From contig JAHDBC010000019.1 of NCBI GenBank assembly GCA_020630595.1, positions 1-38,986 of the forward strand: 38,986 nt of DNA. Direction: 5' to 3'. This DNA is from Planktomarina sp. (GTDB taxonomy: Bacteria > Pseudomonadota > Alphaproteobacteria > Rhodobacterales > Rhodobacteraceae). This document shows, in pieces, positions 16,401 to 25,073 of the stretch. Numbering within the stretch: position 1 is the first letter of the stretch; each line of letters begins with the position of its first letter. Under the pieces are notes generated by a model, which had not been told where the DNA came from, made no database searches, and saw nothing but the letters and a program-made list of their open reading frames with translations. Made by a program: the position numbers and the translations under genes.

Positions 16401-17105
16401 ATGGTCGATCTGTGGGGCGGTCTGTCCCAGGCATTTTGGCTGATTGTGACGCTGGACGGCGACATGCTGGATATCGCCCTGCGGTCGCTGCGGGTGACCC
16501 TGACCGCGCTGGTCCTGGCCTGTGCCATTGCCCTGCCCCTGGCCGCGTTTCTGGCTGTGCGGCGGTTCAAGTATCGGCGCACAGTCATCGCCGGGCTGAA
16601 TGCGCTGATGGGATTGCCACCCGTCGTGGTGGGATTGATCGTTTATATCCTGCTGTCGCGGTCGGGGCCTTTGGGGGTTCTGGGGTTGCTGTTCACCCCC
16701 ACGGCGATGATCGTGGCCCAGATGATCATCATCGTGCCGCTTGTGGCATCGATTGCGCATCAATCGTTGCGGGATCTTTGGCAGGAATATCATGATCTTC
16801 TGATTTCAATGAATGTGACCCAAACACAGAAGATTCAGACACTTCTGTGGGACAGCCGCCGGGCGTTGCTGACCGCATCGCTTGCCGGATTTGGCCGCGG
16901 CATTGGCGAAGTGGGCGCAATCATGATTGTTGGGGGAAACATCGACAACGTGACCCGTGTGCTAACCACCGCCATCGCGCTGGAAACCGGCAAAGGGGAT
17001 TTTGCACTGGCCCTCGCGCTTGGGTTTGTGTTGATCGCGCTGACGCTCGCCGTGAACCTGATCATCCACGCCCTGTCACGAACAGAACGCGAAGGGCGGT
17101 GGTGA
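16401..17105 (+). CDS. tupB: Tungstate-type ABC transporter permease TupB
   Basis: A 234-residue permease with five to six membrane helices and the EAA-type loop (SLRDLWQEYHDLLISMN, then GFGRGIGEVGAIMIVGGNI near residues 163-181). The VGGNI sequence is characteristic of TupB/WtpB-type oxyanion permeases. The ATG at 16401 is preferred over the start at 16380, with GGGGGGAT about 8 bases upstream. First gene of tupBCA. The 138-base gap before it shows no recognisable Mo/W-responsive element. Vanadate is an alternative substrate in this family. Confidence 0.85.
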   Translation: MVDLWGGLSQAFWLIVTLDGDMLDIALRSLRVTLTALVLACAIALPLAAFLAVRRFKYRRTVIAGLNALMGLPPVVVGLIVYILLSRSGPLGVLGLLFTPTAMIVAQMIIIVPLVASIAHQSLRDLWQEYHDLLISMNVTQTQKIQTLLWDSRRALLTASLAGFGRGIGEVGAIMIVGGNIDNVTRVLTTAIALETGKGDFALALALGFVLIALTLAVNLIIHALSRTEREGRW

Positions 17106-17815
17106 TGCAGATGTTTCCCTTGACCGTCACGAATGCCATCAGTCGCAGGCACGGCAAGACCTTGGTTGGTCCAGTGTCCTGCACGTTGATGGGCACAGGC
17201 ACAACAATTGTGCTGGGCCCCAATGGATCGGGGAAAACGACCCTATTGCGGCTGTTTCACGGGTCTGCCCGGCTGCATAGCGGCACTGTGACTTGGGCCT
17301 GTGACGCGCAGATTGCGCGGCAGCAAACAGGGTTTGTATTCCAACGCCCTGTCATGTTGCGGCGGTCCGTGCTGGACAATCTGATCTATCCCCTGCGCCT
17401 GCGCGGCATCACGAAAAAGGACGCTCGGTTTCGCGGCGAAACCATTGCCCGGCGCGTGGGGCTTTCGGATTTGCTGGGGCACCCTGCCCCGGTACTTTCG
17501 GGTGGCGAACAGCAAAAGCTGGCCCTTGCACGGGCCTTGATCACCGATCCGAAAATCCTGTTTTTGGATGAACCCTGTGCAGCGTTGGATGGCAAATCGA
17601 CCCGTGATATCGAAACCATTTTGCAAGACGCGGTCGCCAGCGGAACCCGGTTGATCATGGCAACCCACGATCTGGGTCAGGCGCGCCGATTGGCCGATGA
17701 CGTCTTGTTTTTGTTGAACGGCCAAGTTGCAGAACACACCCCAGCACAGCGGTTTTTTGATTGTCCCACATCCGCCCCTGCCCAAGCTTTTTTGAACGGA
17801 GACATTGTCGAATGA
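17105..17815 (+). CDS. tupC: Tungstate-type ABC transporter ATP-binding protein TupC
   Basis: A 236-residue ATPase. Walker A is GPNGSGKTT (residues about 38-46), the Q-loop FVFQRPVML, the signature LSGGEQQKLALARAL (about 134-148), Walker B ILFLDEPCAALD and the switch histidine MATHDLGQ. There is no C-terminal TOBE domain, unlike ModC, which fits TupC. Its ATG begins at the last base of the tupB stop (TGATG). It powers uptake through TupB. Confidence 0.87.
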   Translation: MQMFPLTVTNAISRRHGKTLVGPVSCTLMGTGTTIVLGPNGSGKTTLLRLFHGSARLHSGTVTWACDAQIARQQTGFVFQRPVMLRRSVLDNLIYPLRLRGITKKDARFRGETIARRVGLSDLLGHPAPVLSGGEQQKLALARALITDPKILFLDEPCAALDGKSTRDIETILQDAVASGTRLIMATHDLGQARRLADDVLFLLNGQVAEHTPAQRFFDCPTSAPAQAFLNGDIVE

Positions 17816-18606
17816 TGCATCGATTGTTGGCCCTGCTGATCTGCCTTGCCGGTCCCGCGATGGGCCAAGACACCGTGCGTTTGGCCGTTACCACATCGTT
17901 TCACAATTCAGGGTTGGCAGATGTTTTGTTGCCAGGCATCAAGCAGGATTTGGGGTTGGACGTCCATCTGTTGGTGGTTGGCACCGGTCAGGCGCTGCGG
18001 CTGGGGCGCGCGGGGGATGTGGATGCCATTCTGGTGCATTCCAAATCTGCGGAAATCGCCTTTGTCGCCGATGGGTCAGGGACCCACAGACGCCCCATCA
18101 TGTACAATGATTTTGTGCTTATTGGACCGTCAGATGACCCCGCAGATATCGCGACGGCCAGCACGGCCGCTGATGCCTTTTCCCGGGTCGCTACTGCACA
18201 ATCGCTGTTTGTTAGCCGCGGGGATGACAGTGGCACACACAAGAAAGAATTGGCGCTGTGGGCCAACGCCGGCCACAGCCCCCAACCGCCATGGCATCTG
18301 TCGGTGGGTGCAGGCATGGGCGCTGCGCTGAACACGGCGGCGGGGTTGGGGGCCTATATCCTGTCGGACCGGGCCAGTTGGTTGAACTTTCAAAACAAGG
18401 CCGAACAAACCCTATTGTTTTCCGGCGATCCAGATTTGTTTAACCAATATGCGTTCTTGCCCGTAAACCCTGACCGTCATCCCCACGTGAAAGCAGATGC
18501 TGTGATCCGGCTGGAAGACTGGCTGACATCAGAAAAGGCCAAGGGGCTGATCAACAGCTATTCCATCAACGGCGAGCCGCTGTTTACCTTTAACGCAACA
18601 CCCTGA
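17812..18606 (+). CDS. tupA: Tungstate-binding periplasmic protein TupA
   Basis: A 264-residue precursor with an N-terminal signal peptide (cleavage near residues 18-20, GPAMGQD). Diagnostic family patterns: AVTTSFHNSGLADVLLPGI near the mature start, VVGTGQALRLGRAGDVDAILVH, and SRGDDSGTHKKELALW. These line the oxyanion pocket of TupA-type proteins. The ATG at 17812 overlaps the tupC stop by 4 bases; an ATG three bases later is also possible. It delivers tungstate (or possibly vanadate) to TupBC. Only 20 bases separate it from the convergent parB gene, without an obvious terminator. Confidence 0.88.
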   Translation: MMHRLLALLICLAGPAMGQDTVRLAVTTSFHNSGLADVLLPGIKQDLGLDVHLLVVGTGQALRLGRAGDVDAILVHSKSAEIAFVADGSGTHRRPIMYNDFVLIGPSDDPADIATASTAADAFSRVATAQSLFVSRGDDSGTHKKELALWANAGHSPQPPWHLSVGAGMGAALNTAAGLGAYILSDRASWLNFQNKAEQTLLFSGDPDLFNQYAFLPVNPDRHPHVKADAVIRLEDWLTSEKAKGLINSYSINGEPLFTFNATP

Positions 18607-18626
18607 CACCAACCACGCCACACGGC

Positions 18627-19712
18627 TTAGTCCGGGGTGTCCAGCATATACCGCACGTGGCTGATGACAGCCTCCATCATGTCGCGGTCAACTTTGCGCC
18701 CGGTCACGCGAATGAAATGACCCTGTTCATCGTGGCAATGTTGCAAACGAAATCCGTTTTCCAATTCCACTGGGGTGCTGTCGACCCAGTTGGGTGACTG
18801 GGCCTGTTTTTTCGGACGACCGCCCTTGTTCAGGACCGGCGTTTCCGCCAAGACAGACTCTGCCACAGACAACAGCACCGCGCGTTCATCATCGGACGTG
18901 TCAATCGACGCATGCGCCAATGCATCACGCATCGCGTTTTCCGCGCCCTGACGCAGGGCTGCAACGATGCGAAGGCCATCTTTTTCGCGCAGGTCTTTTG
19001 GGAACAAAAGCATATCACCAAGATCTTCAAACAAGGTGGCAAAAGACCGAATTTTAGACCGTTTGGCCTTGGACGCTGCGCTGAACATACGGTCAACGGC
19101 ATCTTCGACATTCACGAACGCGCCTTGTTGAACGGCCAGAACAGCAATGCGCCCCCGTTCAAAATGCGTCAGGTCTGACCGTACTTCGTTTTCTTCGACC
19201 ATCGCCGCAAAGGCATCAGCGGTGTTTTTTGCAGGCCGCACCAAAGCTTTGATCGTCGCGTATCCGTCTGGATAAATCCTTGCCAATTCCTGAAACGCGA
19301 ACAGCCGACGATAGCCGGAAATCAACAGATACGAAGTATCGGAAATTGCCTGAACCTCGATCGGGAGGCGCAGACCGCTGGACGCGATCGACAGCTTCAA
19401 TTCATCCATATCCGCTGCGTCCAAATCGACCCGGTCCCGGGTCAGTGTACTGGTTGTGATCTGGTCCAGCGGAATTTCAACAATCAGACGACCATCATCC
19501 TGGGCCGCGCGCAATGTTGCCGCGTCAGCGCTGTCTTGCAACTGTTGGGCGCGGGCATCTGGGTCCATAACCTGTTGGGCGGCAGCATCAGCCGCGACCT
19601 GCGCAATGGGGGCAACAGCTGCGCCCAGACCGGGTGTTTCGCGGCGAAACTCAGCCTCTAACGCGTCAAGGTGTTCGGTGCTGGGCGTTTCCAGTTTTCT
19701 GCGTCGTGCCAT
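18627..19712 (-). CDS. parB: ParB-type partition protein
   Basis: A 361-residue ParB family protein. The ParB/Srx N-domain starts near residue 80 (VEIPLDQI) and contains LLISGYRRLFAFQELARI, followed by VEENEVRSDLTHFERGR and a HTH-type region to about residue 220. The C-terminal part (NGGRPKK to the end) is likely for dimerisation or DNA contact. It starts 3 bases after the parA stop, giving a parAB operon. It should bind a centromere site and act with ParA in segregation of the replicon. Confidence 0.88.
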   Translation of the reverse strand: MARRRKLETPSTEHLDALEAEFRRETPGLGAAVAPIAQVAADAAAQQVMDPDARAQQLQDSADAATLRAAQDDGRLIVEIPLDQITTSTLTRDRVDLDAADMDELKLSIASSGLRLPIEVQAISDTSYLLISGYRRLFAFQELARIYPDGYATIKALVRPAKNTADAFAAMVEENEVRSDLTHFERGRIAVLAVQQGAFVNVEDAVDRMFSAASKAKRSKIRSFATLFEDLGDMLLFPKDLREKDGLRIVAALRQGAENAMRDALAHASIDTSDDERAVLLSVAESVLAETPVLNKGGRPKKQAQSPNWVDSTPVELENGFRLQHCHDEQGHFIRVTGRKVDRDMMEAVISHVRYMLDTPD

Positions 19713-19715
19713 AGG

Positions 19716-21098
19716 TTAGGTCCCTTCCTGCGCTTGCATCTGATCCCGCCACCACGATCCGATGATCAGTTCTTTCACTTCCGCCCATGTCTGGTCGAAT
19801 GTTTCGCGACCACGGACATAGGTGTCACGATTGAATTCCCGGTAATCCGCTTCGTAGATGCCATTCACCTGTTCACCGGCCTGACCAACCATCGCGGTAT
19901 AGTCCTGCCGGAAGGTCGTCATGAAATCCCCAAAATAGGCCTGCACCACATTGGCAAGATCCATCTGTTGGGATTTATCAAACCGGGTGATCAGCGTGCG
20001 CACTGCGTCCCATTCAAACTTGATTTGGGGCAGGCCATCGCGACGGCGGACGGCGTTTTCGCCCTCTTCAATGCTGGCAAATGTGGAATAAAGCATATCA
20101 AAAAAACGGCCCGTTGAATCGAATTCAAGGAACGATGCCCCCAAAGGCACCAGCAAGATATCCGCCGCCGCCAAAGCATTGATCGTCAGATACCCAAGGG
20201 CCGGGGGCGTATCGAGGAAGATGATATCGTAATCATCAACCACACCATCCTGTTCCAGGGCATTGGTCAACGCTTCCCACAAGGCCCAAGACCGCAGCTG
20301 CATGCGCCATACGGGCACCTGAAATTCCGCCCAATACAAATTCAGCTGCGCCCCGATCAGATCGATGTTGGGCCAATGGGTCGGCTTAATCAGGTTTCGC
20401 GGCGAAACCGTCAACGCCTCTGTCAGGGTTTCGTCAAAGGGCAGGGGGGCGATGCCCTGTGCCTGCCGCAGCTTGTTTTCCGCCTGAACGGATCGGGCGA
20501 AATCACGGGCCAGCAAAGGAAAGGCGGTGTCCCATTCGTTTTCGGGCGATCCTCCCAAGATGGATGTCATTGACCCCTGACTATCCAGATCAATCATTAA
20601 CACTTTGTAACCATCCAGTGCGGCGCTCATCGCCAAATGCGCACAGGTCGATGTCTTGCCCACACCACCTTTGAAGTTCGCGACCGCAACGACCTTTGCG
20701 GGCAATCCTTTGGGGCGCCACGGCTTGTAATCGCGATCTTGCGCCCCTTCTTTTTCAAAATGGTCGCGCAGGGTCAGCACGTCTTCCAAGGTAAACCAAT
20801 TCGAATTGCCTTCCCCTTCGCCTTGCGGCAGATCCGGATTGGCCCGGATCACACGCCGGAAATGGGCGGGGGCAACCGGGATCATGTATTTGCAAACTTC
20901 CCAAGTGGAAAATCGGCGCAAACGTTTCTGGCCGTCTGGGGCATAGCCCCGCTTTGCCAGATCTTCACGACCACGCGCGGCAAAGCTGGCTGCTTTTGCG
21001 AATCGCAGGGTGTCGATATGATCAGACAGCTTTGCTGCCGCGGCTGCGGGATCCAAACCCATATAAGGGGGAAGGGGGGGTTTTGGTGTTTGTGCCAT
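19716..21098 (-). CDS. parA: ParA-type partition ATPase
   Basis: A 460-residue plasmid-type ParA. The N-terminal 110 residues carry a HTH-like region (RFSTWEVCKYM, WFTLEDVLTLRDHF), which in type Ia ParA proteins binds the operator of their own operon. The deviant Walker A is KGGVGKTS at residues 143-150, Walker A' is MIDLDSQGS and Walker B FLDTPPALG. Its promoter must lie in the 443-base intergenic region shared with the replication initiator, which also holds a palindrome close to the start. Confidence 0.92.
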   Translation of the reverse strand: MAQTPKPPLPPYMGLDPAAAAAKLSDHIDTLRFAKAASFAARGREDLAKRGYAPDGQKRLRRFSTWEVCKYMIPVAPAHFRRVIRANPDLPQGEGEGNSNWFTLEDVLTLRDHFEKEGAQDRDYKPWRPKGLPAKVVAVANFKGGVGKTSTCAHLAMSAALDGYKVLMIDLDSQGSMTSILGGSPENEWDTAFPLLARDFARSVQAENKLRQAQGIAPLPFDETLTEALTVSPRNLIKPTHWPNIDLIGAQLNLYWAEFQVPVWRMQLRSWALWEALTNALEQDGVVDDYDIIFLDTPPALGYLTINALAAADILLVPLGASFLEFDSTGRFFDMLYSTFASIEEGENAVRRRDGLPQIKFEWDAVRTLITRFDKSQQMDLANVVQAYFGDFMTTFRQDYTAMVGQAGEQVNGIYEADYREFNRDTYVRGRETFDQTWAEVKELIIGSWWRDQMQAQEGT

Positions 21099-21127
21099 TT
21101 TCTGCGCCTGTGCTTTTCTTTGCAGTA

Positions 21128-21163
21128 TATCGCAAAGACAAAAGGAAGTGCGATAAATTATCG
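21128..21163. promoter_or_regulatory. Palindromic sites upstream of parA: candidate ParA operator or centromere
   Basis: TATCGCA (21128-21134) is inverted as TGCGATA (21149-21155), and the latter runs into a perfect 13-base palindrome CGATAAATTATCG (21151-21163). They lie 30-65 bases before the parA start. The position fits autorepression by ParA or binding by ParB; which protein binds cannot be read from sequence. Confidence 0.5.
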
Positions 21164-21260
21164 AATATCAATTCAAAACCGCACATCACCCTGGGTTTGT
21201 TTAATTTATTTGGAATCTTTAGAGTCTTTGTGTCCAAATTATAAAACAATTACAGATGCT
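21151..21260. other. AT-rich segment, candidate DNA-unwinding element
   Basis: This stretch is much richer in A/T than all surrounding DNA, with runs such as TTTAATTTATTTGG and AAATTATAAAACAATTA. It lies beside the iteron cluster, where an unwinding element is expected in Rep_3 origins. No perfect DnaA box was found by eye. Confidence 0.5.
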
Positions 21261-21294
21261 TAATGGGTTTTGGGCGCCAAGATACGGGATGAAA

Positions 21295-21312
21295 GGTGCC
21301 AATAAACAGGAT
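21295..21312 (-). repeat. Degenerate iteron copy 1
   Basis: Minus-strand ATCCTGTTTATTGGCACC matches 13 of 18 positions of iteron 3, including both ends. It lies exactly 44 bases from the next copy in the same orientation. Confidence 0.5.
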
Positions 21313-21338
21313 TAAGCGCGCCGCCCTGCGGGTTAAAA

Positions 21339-21356
21339 GGTACCGATTCGCAGGAA
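21339..21356 (-). repeat. Iteron copy 2
   Basis: Minus-strand TTCCTGCGAATCGGTACC. It matches the two plus-strand copies at 14-15 of 18 positions. Confidence 0.75.
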
Positions 21357-21420
21357 ATAGACCCAAATACGGGGCTTTTTGTCATTTCGGCGTGGGGTCT
21401 GTGCGCAGCCCCCTGCACTG

Positions 21421-21438
21421 ATCCTGCAAATGGGTACC
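21421..21438 (+). repeat. Iteron copy 3
   Basis: ATCCTGCAAATGGGTACC, differing from copy 4 at one position only. It lies opposite in orientation to copies 1 and 2. Confidence 0.85.
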
Positions 21439-21464
21439 CAACGGCGGATGGTGGTGATGCGACA

Positions 21465-21482
21465 ATCCTGCAAACGGGTACC
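21465..21482 (+). repeat. Iteron copy 4
   Basis: ATCCTGCAAACGGGTACC, 44 bases after copy 3 and 59 bases before the initiator start codon. It could also allow autorepression of the initiator gene. Confidence 0.85.
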
Positions 21483-21541
21483 TGATCCCCCCTATGTCTT
21501 GGGCACCTTCCCTGCTATAAGATCAAAAACAGGTCGAGCAG

Positions 21542-22711
21542 ATGACACAGATTCCCCCAGACCGGCTGACCGGGGCGTTGCGCCGGGACAGCGTCAAGAA
21601 ACACGTGGCGGCCATTCATGTGTCTGGCAAGCTTAGCCTGTTGCAGCGCAAGCTGTCGAATGTGTTGCTGCTGAATGCTTATGACAGTCTGACCCACGCC
21701 GACCGGTTCCGCATTGATGCCCGGACCCTGTGTTTGTTGGTGGGCTATAATTCGAATGATTTCGATACGCTGAAACAATCCTTGCGGGGGCTGGCTGAAA
21801 CGGTGGCCGAATGGGACATGCTGGATGACAAGGGACGGCAGGAATGGGGGGTATCGTCGCTGCTGTCTTATGCCACGCTGAAAGACGGCGTGTGCGAATA
21901 TGCCTATTCCCCCGCGTTGGCGGCGAAACTGCACGACCCAAAGATTTTTGCGCTGATCGATCTGAACATCCAGCGGCGGTTTTCATCGGGCCATGCACTG
22001 GCGCTATATGAAAACTGTTTTCGCTTCATCCGCGTTGGCACAACGGGTTGGTGGCCCCTGGATACATTTCGTAGACTGATGGGGGTGTCAGACAGCGATT
22101 ATTATCAGGTGTTCAAACACCTGAATGCCAAGATCATCAAACCCGCCGTGGCAGAGGTGAACAAGACATCGAATATCATCGTCACGCCCGAATTTCGCAA
22201 ACAGGGCCGGGCGGTGACCGACATTCGGTTCCAGATCGAAAAAAACCCTCAGCTGGCCATTTTGGATCTGGATGATGGGGCAGGCGCACGTAAATCGCCG
22301 GTCTATGATCAGATGGTTGCATTGGGTGTGTCAGACCGGCTGGCCAAACAATGGATATCCGAACACGGGGAAGATTACGTGGGCGAAAAGCTTGCGTATC
22401 TGGGGCGGCAAAGCGGGGTCGACAATCCGGCAAAATATCTGGCCGCGGCAATCACGCGGAACTTTCCGGTGGCCCAACCCAAAGCGCCCCTATCAGACCG
22501 TGCGCGGGATTTGGGGTTGATCCAACACGCCGTCAGCGCACGCACGCCCACGCAACGGGATGCGGATGTGGCGTTGTTTGCATCCACCATTGCAGATGGG
22601 GCGGCGCGGCTGGATTTTGAAAATCATGGCTGGATGTCATCGCTGAATGCGGCGGCAATTCTGGCGTTCTGGAAAGACCTGTCGCCAGAGGTGTTCGCCC
22701 CTAAAGCGTGA
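21542..22711 (+). CDS. Rep_3-family plasmid replication initiator
   Basis: A 389-residue initiator. The N-terminal winged-helix domain (about residues 20-130; [21 protein letters not shown]) and the second one (about 150-245; [31 protein letters not shown], then [18 protein letters not shown]) match the Rep_3 (PF01051) layout. Such proteins bind iterons and open the origin. The C-terminal 130 residues are less typical. It is divergent from parAB across an iteron-bearing gap. Its 3' end overlaps the convergent cobQ gene by 11 bases. In the roseobacter literature such genes are classed among RepA/RepB-type replicases; I cannot assign the exact compatibility group. Confidence 0.85.
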   Translation: MTQIPPDRLTGALRRDSVKKHVAAIHVSGKLSLLQRKLSNVLLLNAYDSLTHADRFRIDARTLCLLVGYNSNDFDTLKQSLRGLAETVAEWDMLDDKGRQEWGVSSLLSYATLKDGVCEYAYSPALAAKLHDPKIFALIDLNIQRRFSSGHALALYENCFRFIRVGTTGWWPLDTFRRLMGVSDSDYYQVFKHLNAKIIKPAVAEVNKTSNIIVTPEFRKQGRAVTDIRFQIEKNPQLAILDLDDGAGARKSPVYDQMVALGVSDRLAKQWISEHGEDYVGEKLAYLGRQSGVDNPAKYLAAAITRNFPVAQPKAPLSDRARDLGLIQHAVSARTPTQRDADVALFASTIADGAARLDFENHGWMSSLNAAAILAFWKDLSPEVFAPKA

Positions 22712-24143
22712 TCGCGAAAAACGCATCCAGATCCATGTGGGTGTCCAGATGCGCGGCCAGATCATTCAAGACCTGATCGACCGTCTGGTCATAAGCTGCG
22801 GTTTGTGTCACCCCGAACTGGCCCAACCAATGGGCGCGGAACGCATCATCGCGAAACATCCCATGCAGGTAACTGCCGCTGATCCGCCCATCGGCACTGA
22901 TCGCGCCATCCTGATGATTGCCGATCGTGGCAAATGGGCGCGCACAATCCGGGCCGTCGCTGCGGCCTTTGTGAATTTCATACCCGTGAAAGGGCAGGGC
23001 AGAGGGTGCATGGATCGCATCCACCTGCGTCAGGCGTTTGTCCCCTGTCATGGTGGTGTTGATATTCAACAGTCCCAGTCCGATGTCGCAGCCGGGCAGC
23101 CCTTCGATCCCATCGGGGTCATCAATGCGGTGACCCAAAATCTGATAGCCGCCGCAAATGCCCAGAACATGCCCGCCCCGCCGAACGTGGGCAGAAATGT
23201 CGGTATCCCACCCCTGTTCGCGCAGGAATGCCAGATCGCCACGGGTGGATTTGCTGCCCGGGATGATCACGACATCGGTATCGGCTGGCAGGGGCTGGCC
23301 CGCGCCCAGCATCGTCAGACGCACGCCGGGTTCTTGGGACAGGGGATCCATATCATCGAAATTCGCAATGCGGGACAGTTTCAGGCAGACGATGTGCACA
23401 CCATCTTTCGATGGCGCAGACCGGATATCAAGCGCGTCTTCAGCCGGCAGTTTCCACGCATCCGCAAACCACGGCAGCACACCATACCCATCCCAACCCG
23501 TGTGGTCTTTGATCATCTGATAGCCATCGTCGAACAGGGTCGGATCGCCGCGAAACTTGTTGATAAAGAACCCGCGTACCAGCGCCGCATCGGCAGGGTC
23601 GATCACCGCCTGCGTGCCGACAATCTGTGCGATCACGCCGCCCCGATCAATGTCCCCACACAGGACCACCGGCACCCCGGCGGCCTGTGCAAACCCCATG
23701 TTGGCGATGTCACCTTTGCGCAGGTTCACCTCTGCCGGGCTGCCTGCGCCTTCGACCAGCACCAGATCGTGTTGCGCGTTCAACCGGTTGAAACTGTCCA
23801 GAACCGCCTGCATTAGGGTCGGTTTCAGCTTGGCATAGTCGCGTGCCTTGGCCGTGGTCAGACGTTTGCCGTTCACAACGACCTGCGACCCCACATCGGT
23901 TTCGGGTTTCAGCAACACCGGGTTCATATCCGTGTGCGGGTCCAACCCACAGGCCAGCGCCTGCAACGCCTGCGCCCGCCCGATTTCGCCATCATCGGCG
24001 GTGACGGCCGCATTGTTCGACATGTTCTGCGGCTTAAAGGGTGCCACCGATAGCCCCCGCAGCTTTGCCGCCCGGCACAGCCCCGCGACAATCATCGATT
24101 TGCCGACGTTGGACCCGGTGCCTTGGATCATGATCGCTGTCAT
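22701..24143 (-). CDS. cobQ: Cobyric acid synthase CobQ
   Basis: A 480-residue glutamine-dependent amidotransferase that amidates adenosylcobyrinic acid a,c-diamide at b, d, e and g. The N-terminal P-loop-type domain carries [19 protein letters not shown] and [13 protein letters not shown]. The C-terminal triad class I GATase carries the nucleophile in [14 protein letters not shown] and a late GSYLHGMF histidine. Length is normal for the family. The ATG at 24143 matches the family start, although the frame stays open to 24470. The ribosome-binding site is weak. Transcribed away from the riboswitch operon. Confidence 0.93.
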   Translation of the reverse strand: MTAIMIQGTGSNVGKSMIVAGLCRAAKLRGLSVAPFKPQNMSNNAAVTADDGEIGRAQALQALACGLDPHTDMNPVLLKPETDVGSQVVVNGKRLTTAKARDYAKLKPTLMQAVLDSFNRLNAQHDLVLVEGAGSPAEVNLRKGDIANMGFAQAAGVPVVLCGDIDRGGVIAQIVGTQAVIDPADAALVRGFFINKFRGDPTLFDDGYQMIKDHTGWDGYGVLPWFADAWKLPAEDALDIRSAPSKDGVHIVCLKLSRIANFDDMDPLSQEPGVRLTMLGAGQPLPADTDVVIIPGSKSTRGDLAFLREQGWDTDISAHVRRGGHVLGICGGYQILGHRIDDPDGIEGLPGCDIGLGLLNINTTMTGDKRLTQVDAIHAPSALPFHGYEIHKGRSDGPDCARPFATIGNHQDGAISADGRISGSYLHGMFRDDAFRAHWLGQFGVTQTAAYDQTVDQVLNDLAAHLDTHMDLDAFFAITL

Positions 24144-24410
24144 GGGCGCACCACGTGCAGGGCAAGTCGGGGTTTGTGAGCTTTGGTCTGACCAAGGGTG
24201 TGATGGCGACAGATACGCCGCAACAGGTCTGTCACAGATGCCAGTGGGGCCACCTGTTCGATGGCACCATGCATCCCCTGATCCATCAATCCATTCATTG
24301 CGGGCGATTTTCCCAAACACATATTGCGTCGCCCCTTCATAGGCTGTGATGGCGTAAGCGTATATTGATTCAACGCCTTCAATCACAACTTTGGCGACCT
24401 GTGACAGGGT
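24140..24410 (-). pseudogene. Possible frame-shifted remnant upstream of cobQ
   Basis: This 345-base gap between cobQ and the lipoprotein gene is not clearly coding, yet two minus-strand frames join into a protein-like reading. One holds [20 protein letters not shown] down to about 24291. The other, from about 24286, holds [20 protein letters not shown] and ends LALHVVRP at 24140, touching the cobQ start. A single frameshift near 24288 would unite them. I recognise no family. It may be a decayed gene, an assembly error, or a chance open reading. Confidence 0.25.
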
Positions 24411-24488
24411 TCTGTTGCCGGTTTTCCGGACTTTTTGACCCGAAAAGTGGATGCTAAGTTCAAAACACAAAGAGTGTCGGAGGGATCA

Positions 24489-25034
24489 ATGATGTCACAG
24501 AAATTTGCGTTTCGGTTCGCCCCATTGGCGGCCCTTGCCTTGGCAGGTTGCGTTGCCGGGAACACAACAGCCATGAAAGAAGGGTTGCCCACGGGCGTGG
24601 CGCTTGAAGAGTTTGCACCCAGTTTCCGGATTGGCTTTTCCGAATCTTCCACCACAGTCGCCGCAGCACCATCGGTTGTGCGCGAACGTTTGCGTGCCTT
24701 TGGCGAAACCTGTTTGAACGGCAGAACGGCTGTGGTTCAGCGCACGTCCGGGGGCTTGCCCATGGGTGGGCAAATGACCCAAACATATAAAACGGCGATC
24801 ACAAACGAAGATGGCACCCAACGCTTTATCATAGCGCAACAATTGGGCGGTGCTGTGCTGACCAATGACGCAGGCCGTGCCATGAACGTTCAGGTGTCCA
24901 CAAAAATTCAAGCAGGCGCAAACGGCGGTACGGTACTGAATACTGTGTCTAACCGGACGTTCGGCGCCTTGGTACAGGCATCGAATGACTGGGCCAACGG
25001 CACATCAAACACCTGCCCCGGTATTTTTGGGTAA
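24489..25034 (+). CDS. Predicted outer-membrane or periplasmic lipoprotein
   Basis: A 181-residue protein with a lipoprotein signal: KFAFRFAPLAALALAGCVAG, with lipobox LAGC and the acylated Cys near residue 19. The mature part is polar with no known domain that I recognise. It contains two further Cys residues (ETCLNG and NTCPGIFG) that could form a disulfide. A ribosome-binding site GGAGGG lies just upstream; the ATG at 24489 is followed by a second ATG. It sits alone between two cobalamin genes transcribed from the other strand. Any link to cobalamin is unsupported. Confidence 0.72.
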   Translation: MMSQKFAFRFAPLAALALAGCVAGNTTAMKEGLPTGVALEEFAPSFRIGFSESSTTVAAAPSVVRERLRAFGETCLNGRTAVVQRTSGGLPMGGQMTQTYKTAITNEDGTQRFIIAQQLGGAVLTNDAGRAMNVQVSTKIQAGANGGTVLNTVSNRTFGALVQASNDWANGTSNTCPGIFG

Positions 25035-25046
25035 CATGGGGCTGTG

Positions 25047-25073
25047 GAAGGGGGTTAAAACTCCACCCCCTTC
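25047..25073. terminator. Hairpin between the lipoprotein gene and cobO
   Basis: GAAGGGGGT (25047-25055) pairs with ACCCCCTTC (25065-25073) around a 9-base loop. It spans the end of cobO and lies 13 bases past the lipoprotein stop, between convergent genes. No T-tract follows on either side, so termination is possible but unproven. Confidence 0.4.

Noticed and set aside
22647..23816. 389-residue plus-strand open frame
   Set aside because: It lies entirely antisense to cobQ, whose motifs and length fit the family well. The translated sequence is low in family-like patterns and is a shadow of GC-rich coding DNA.
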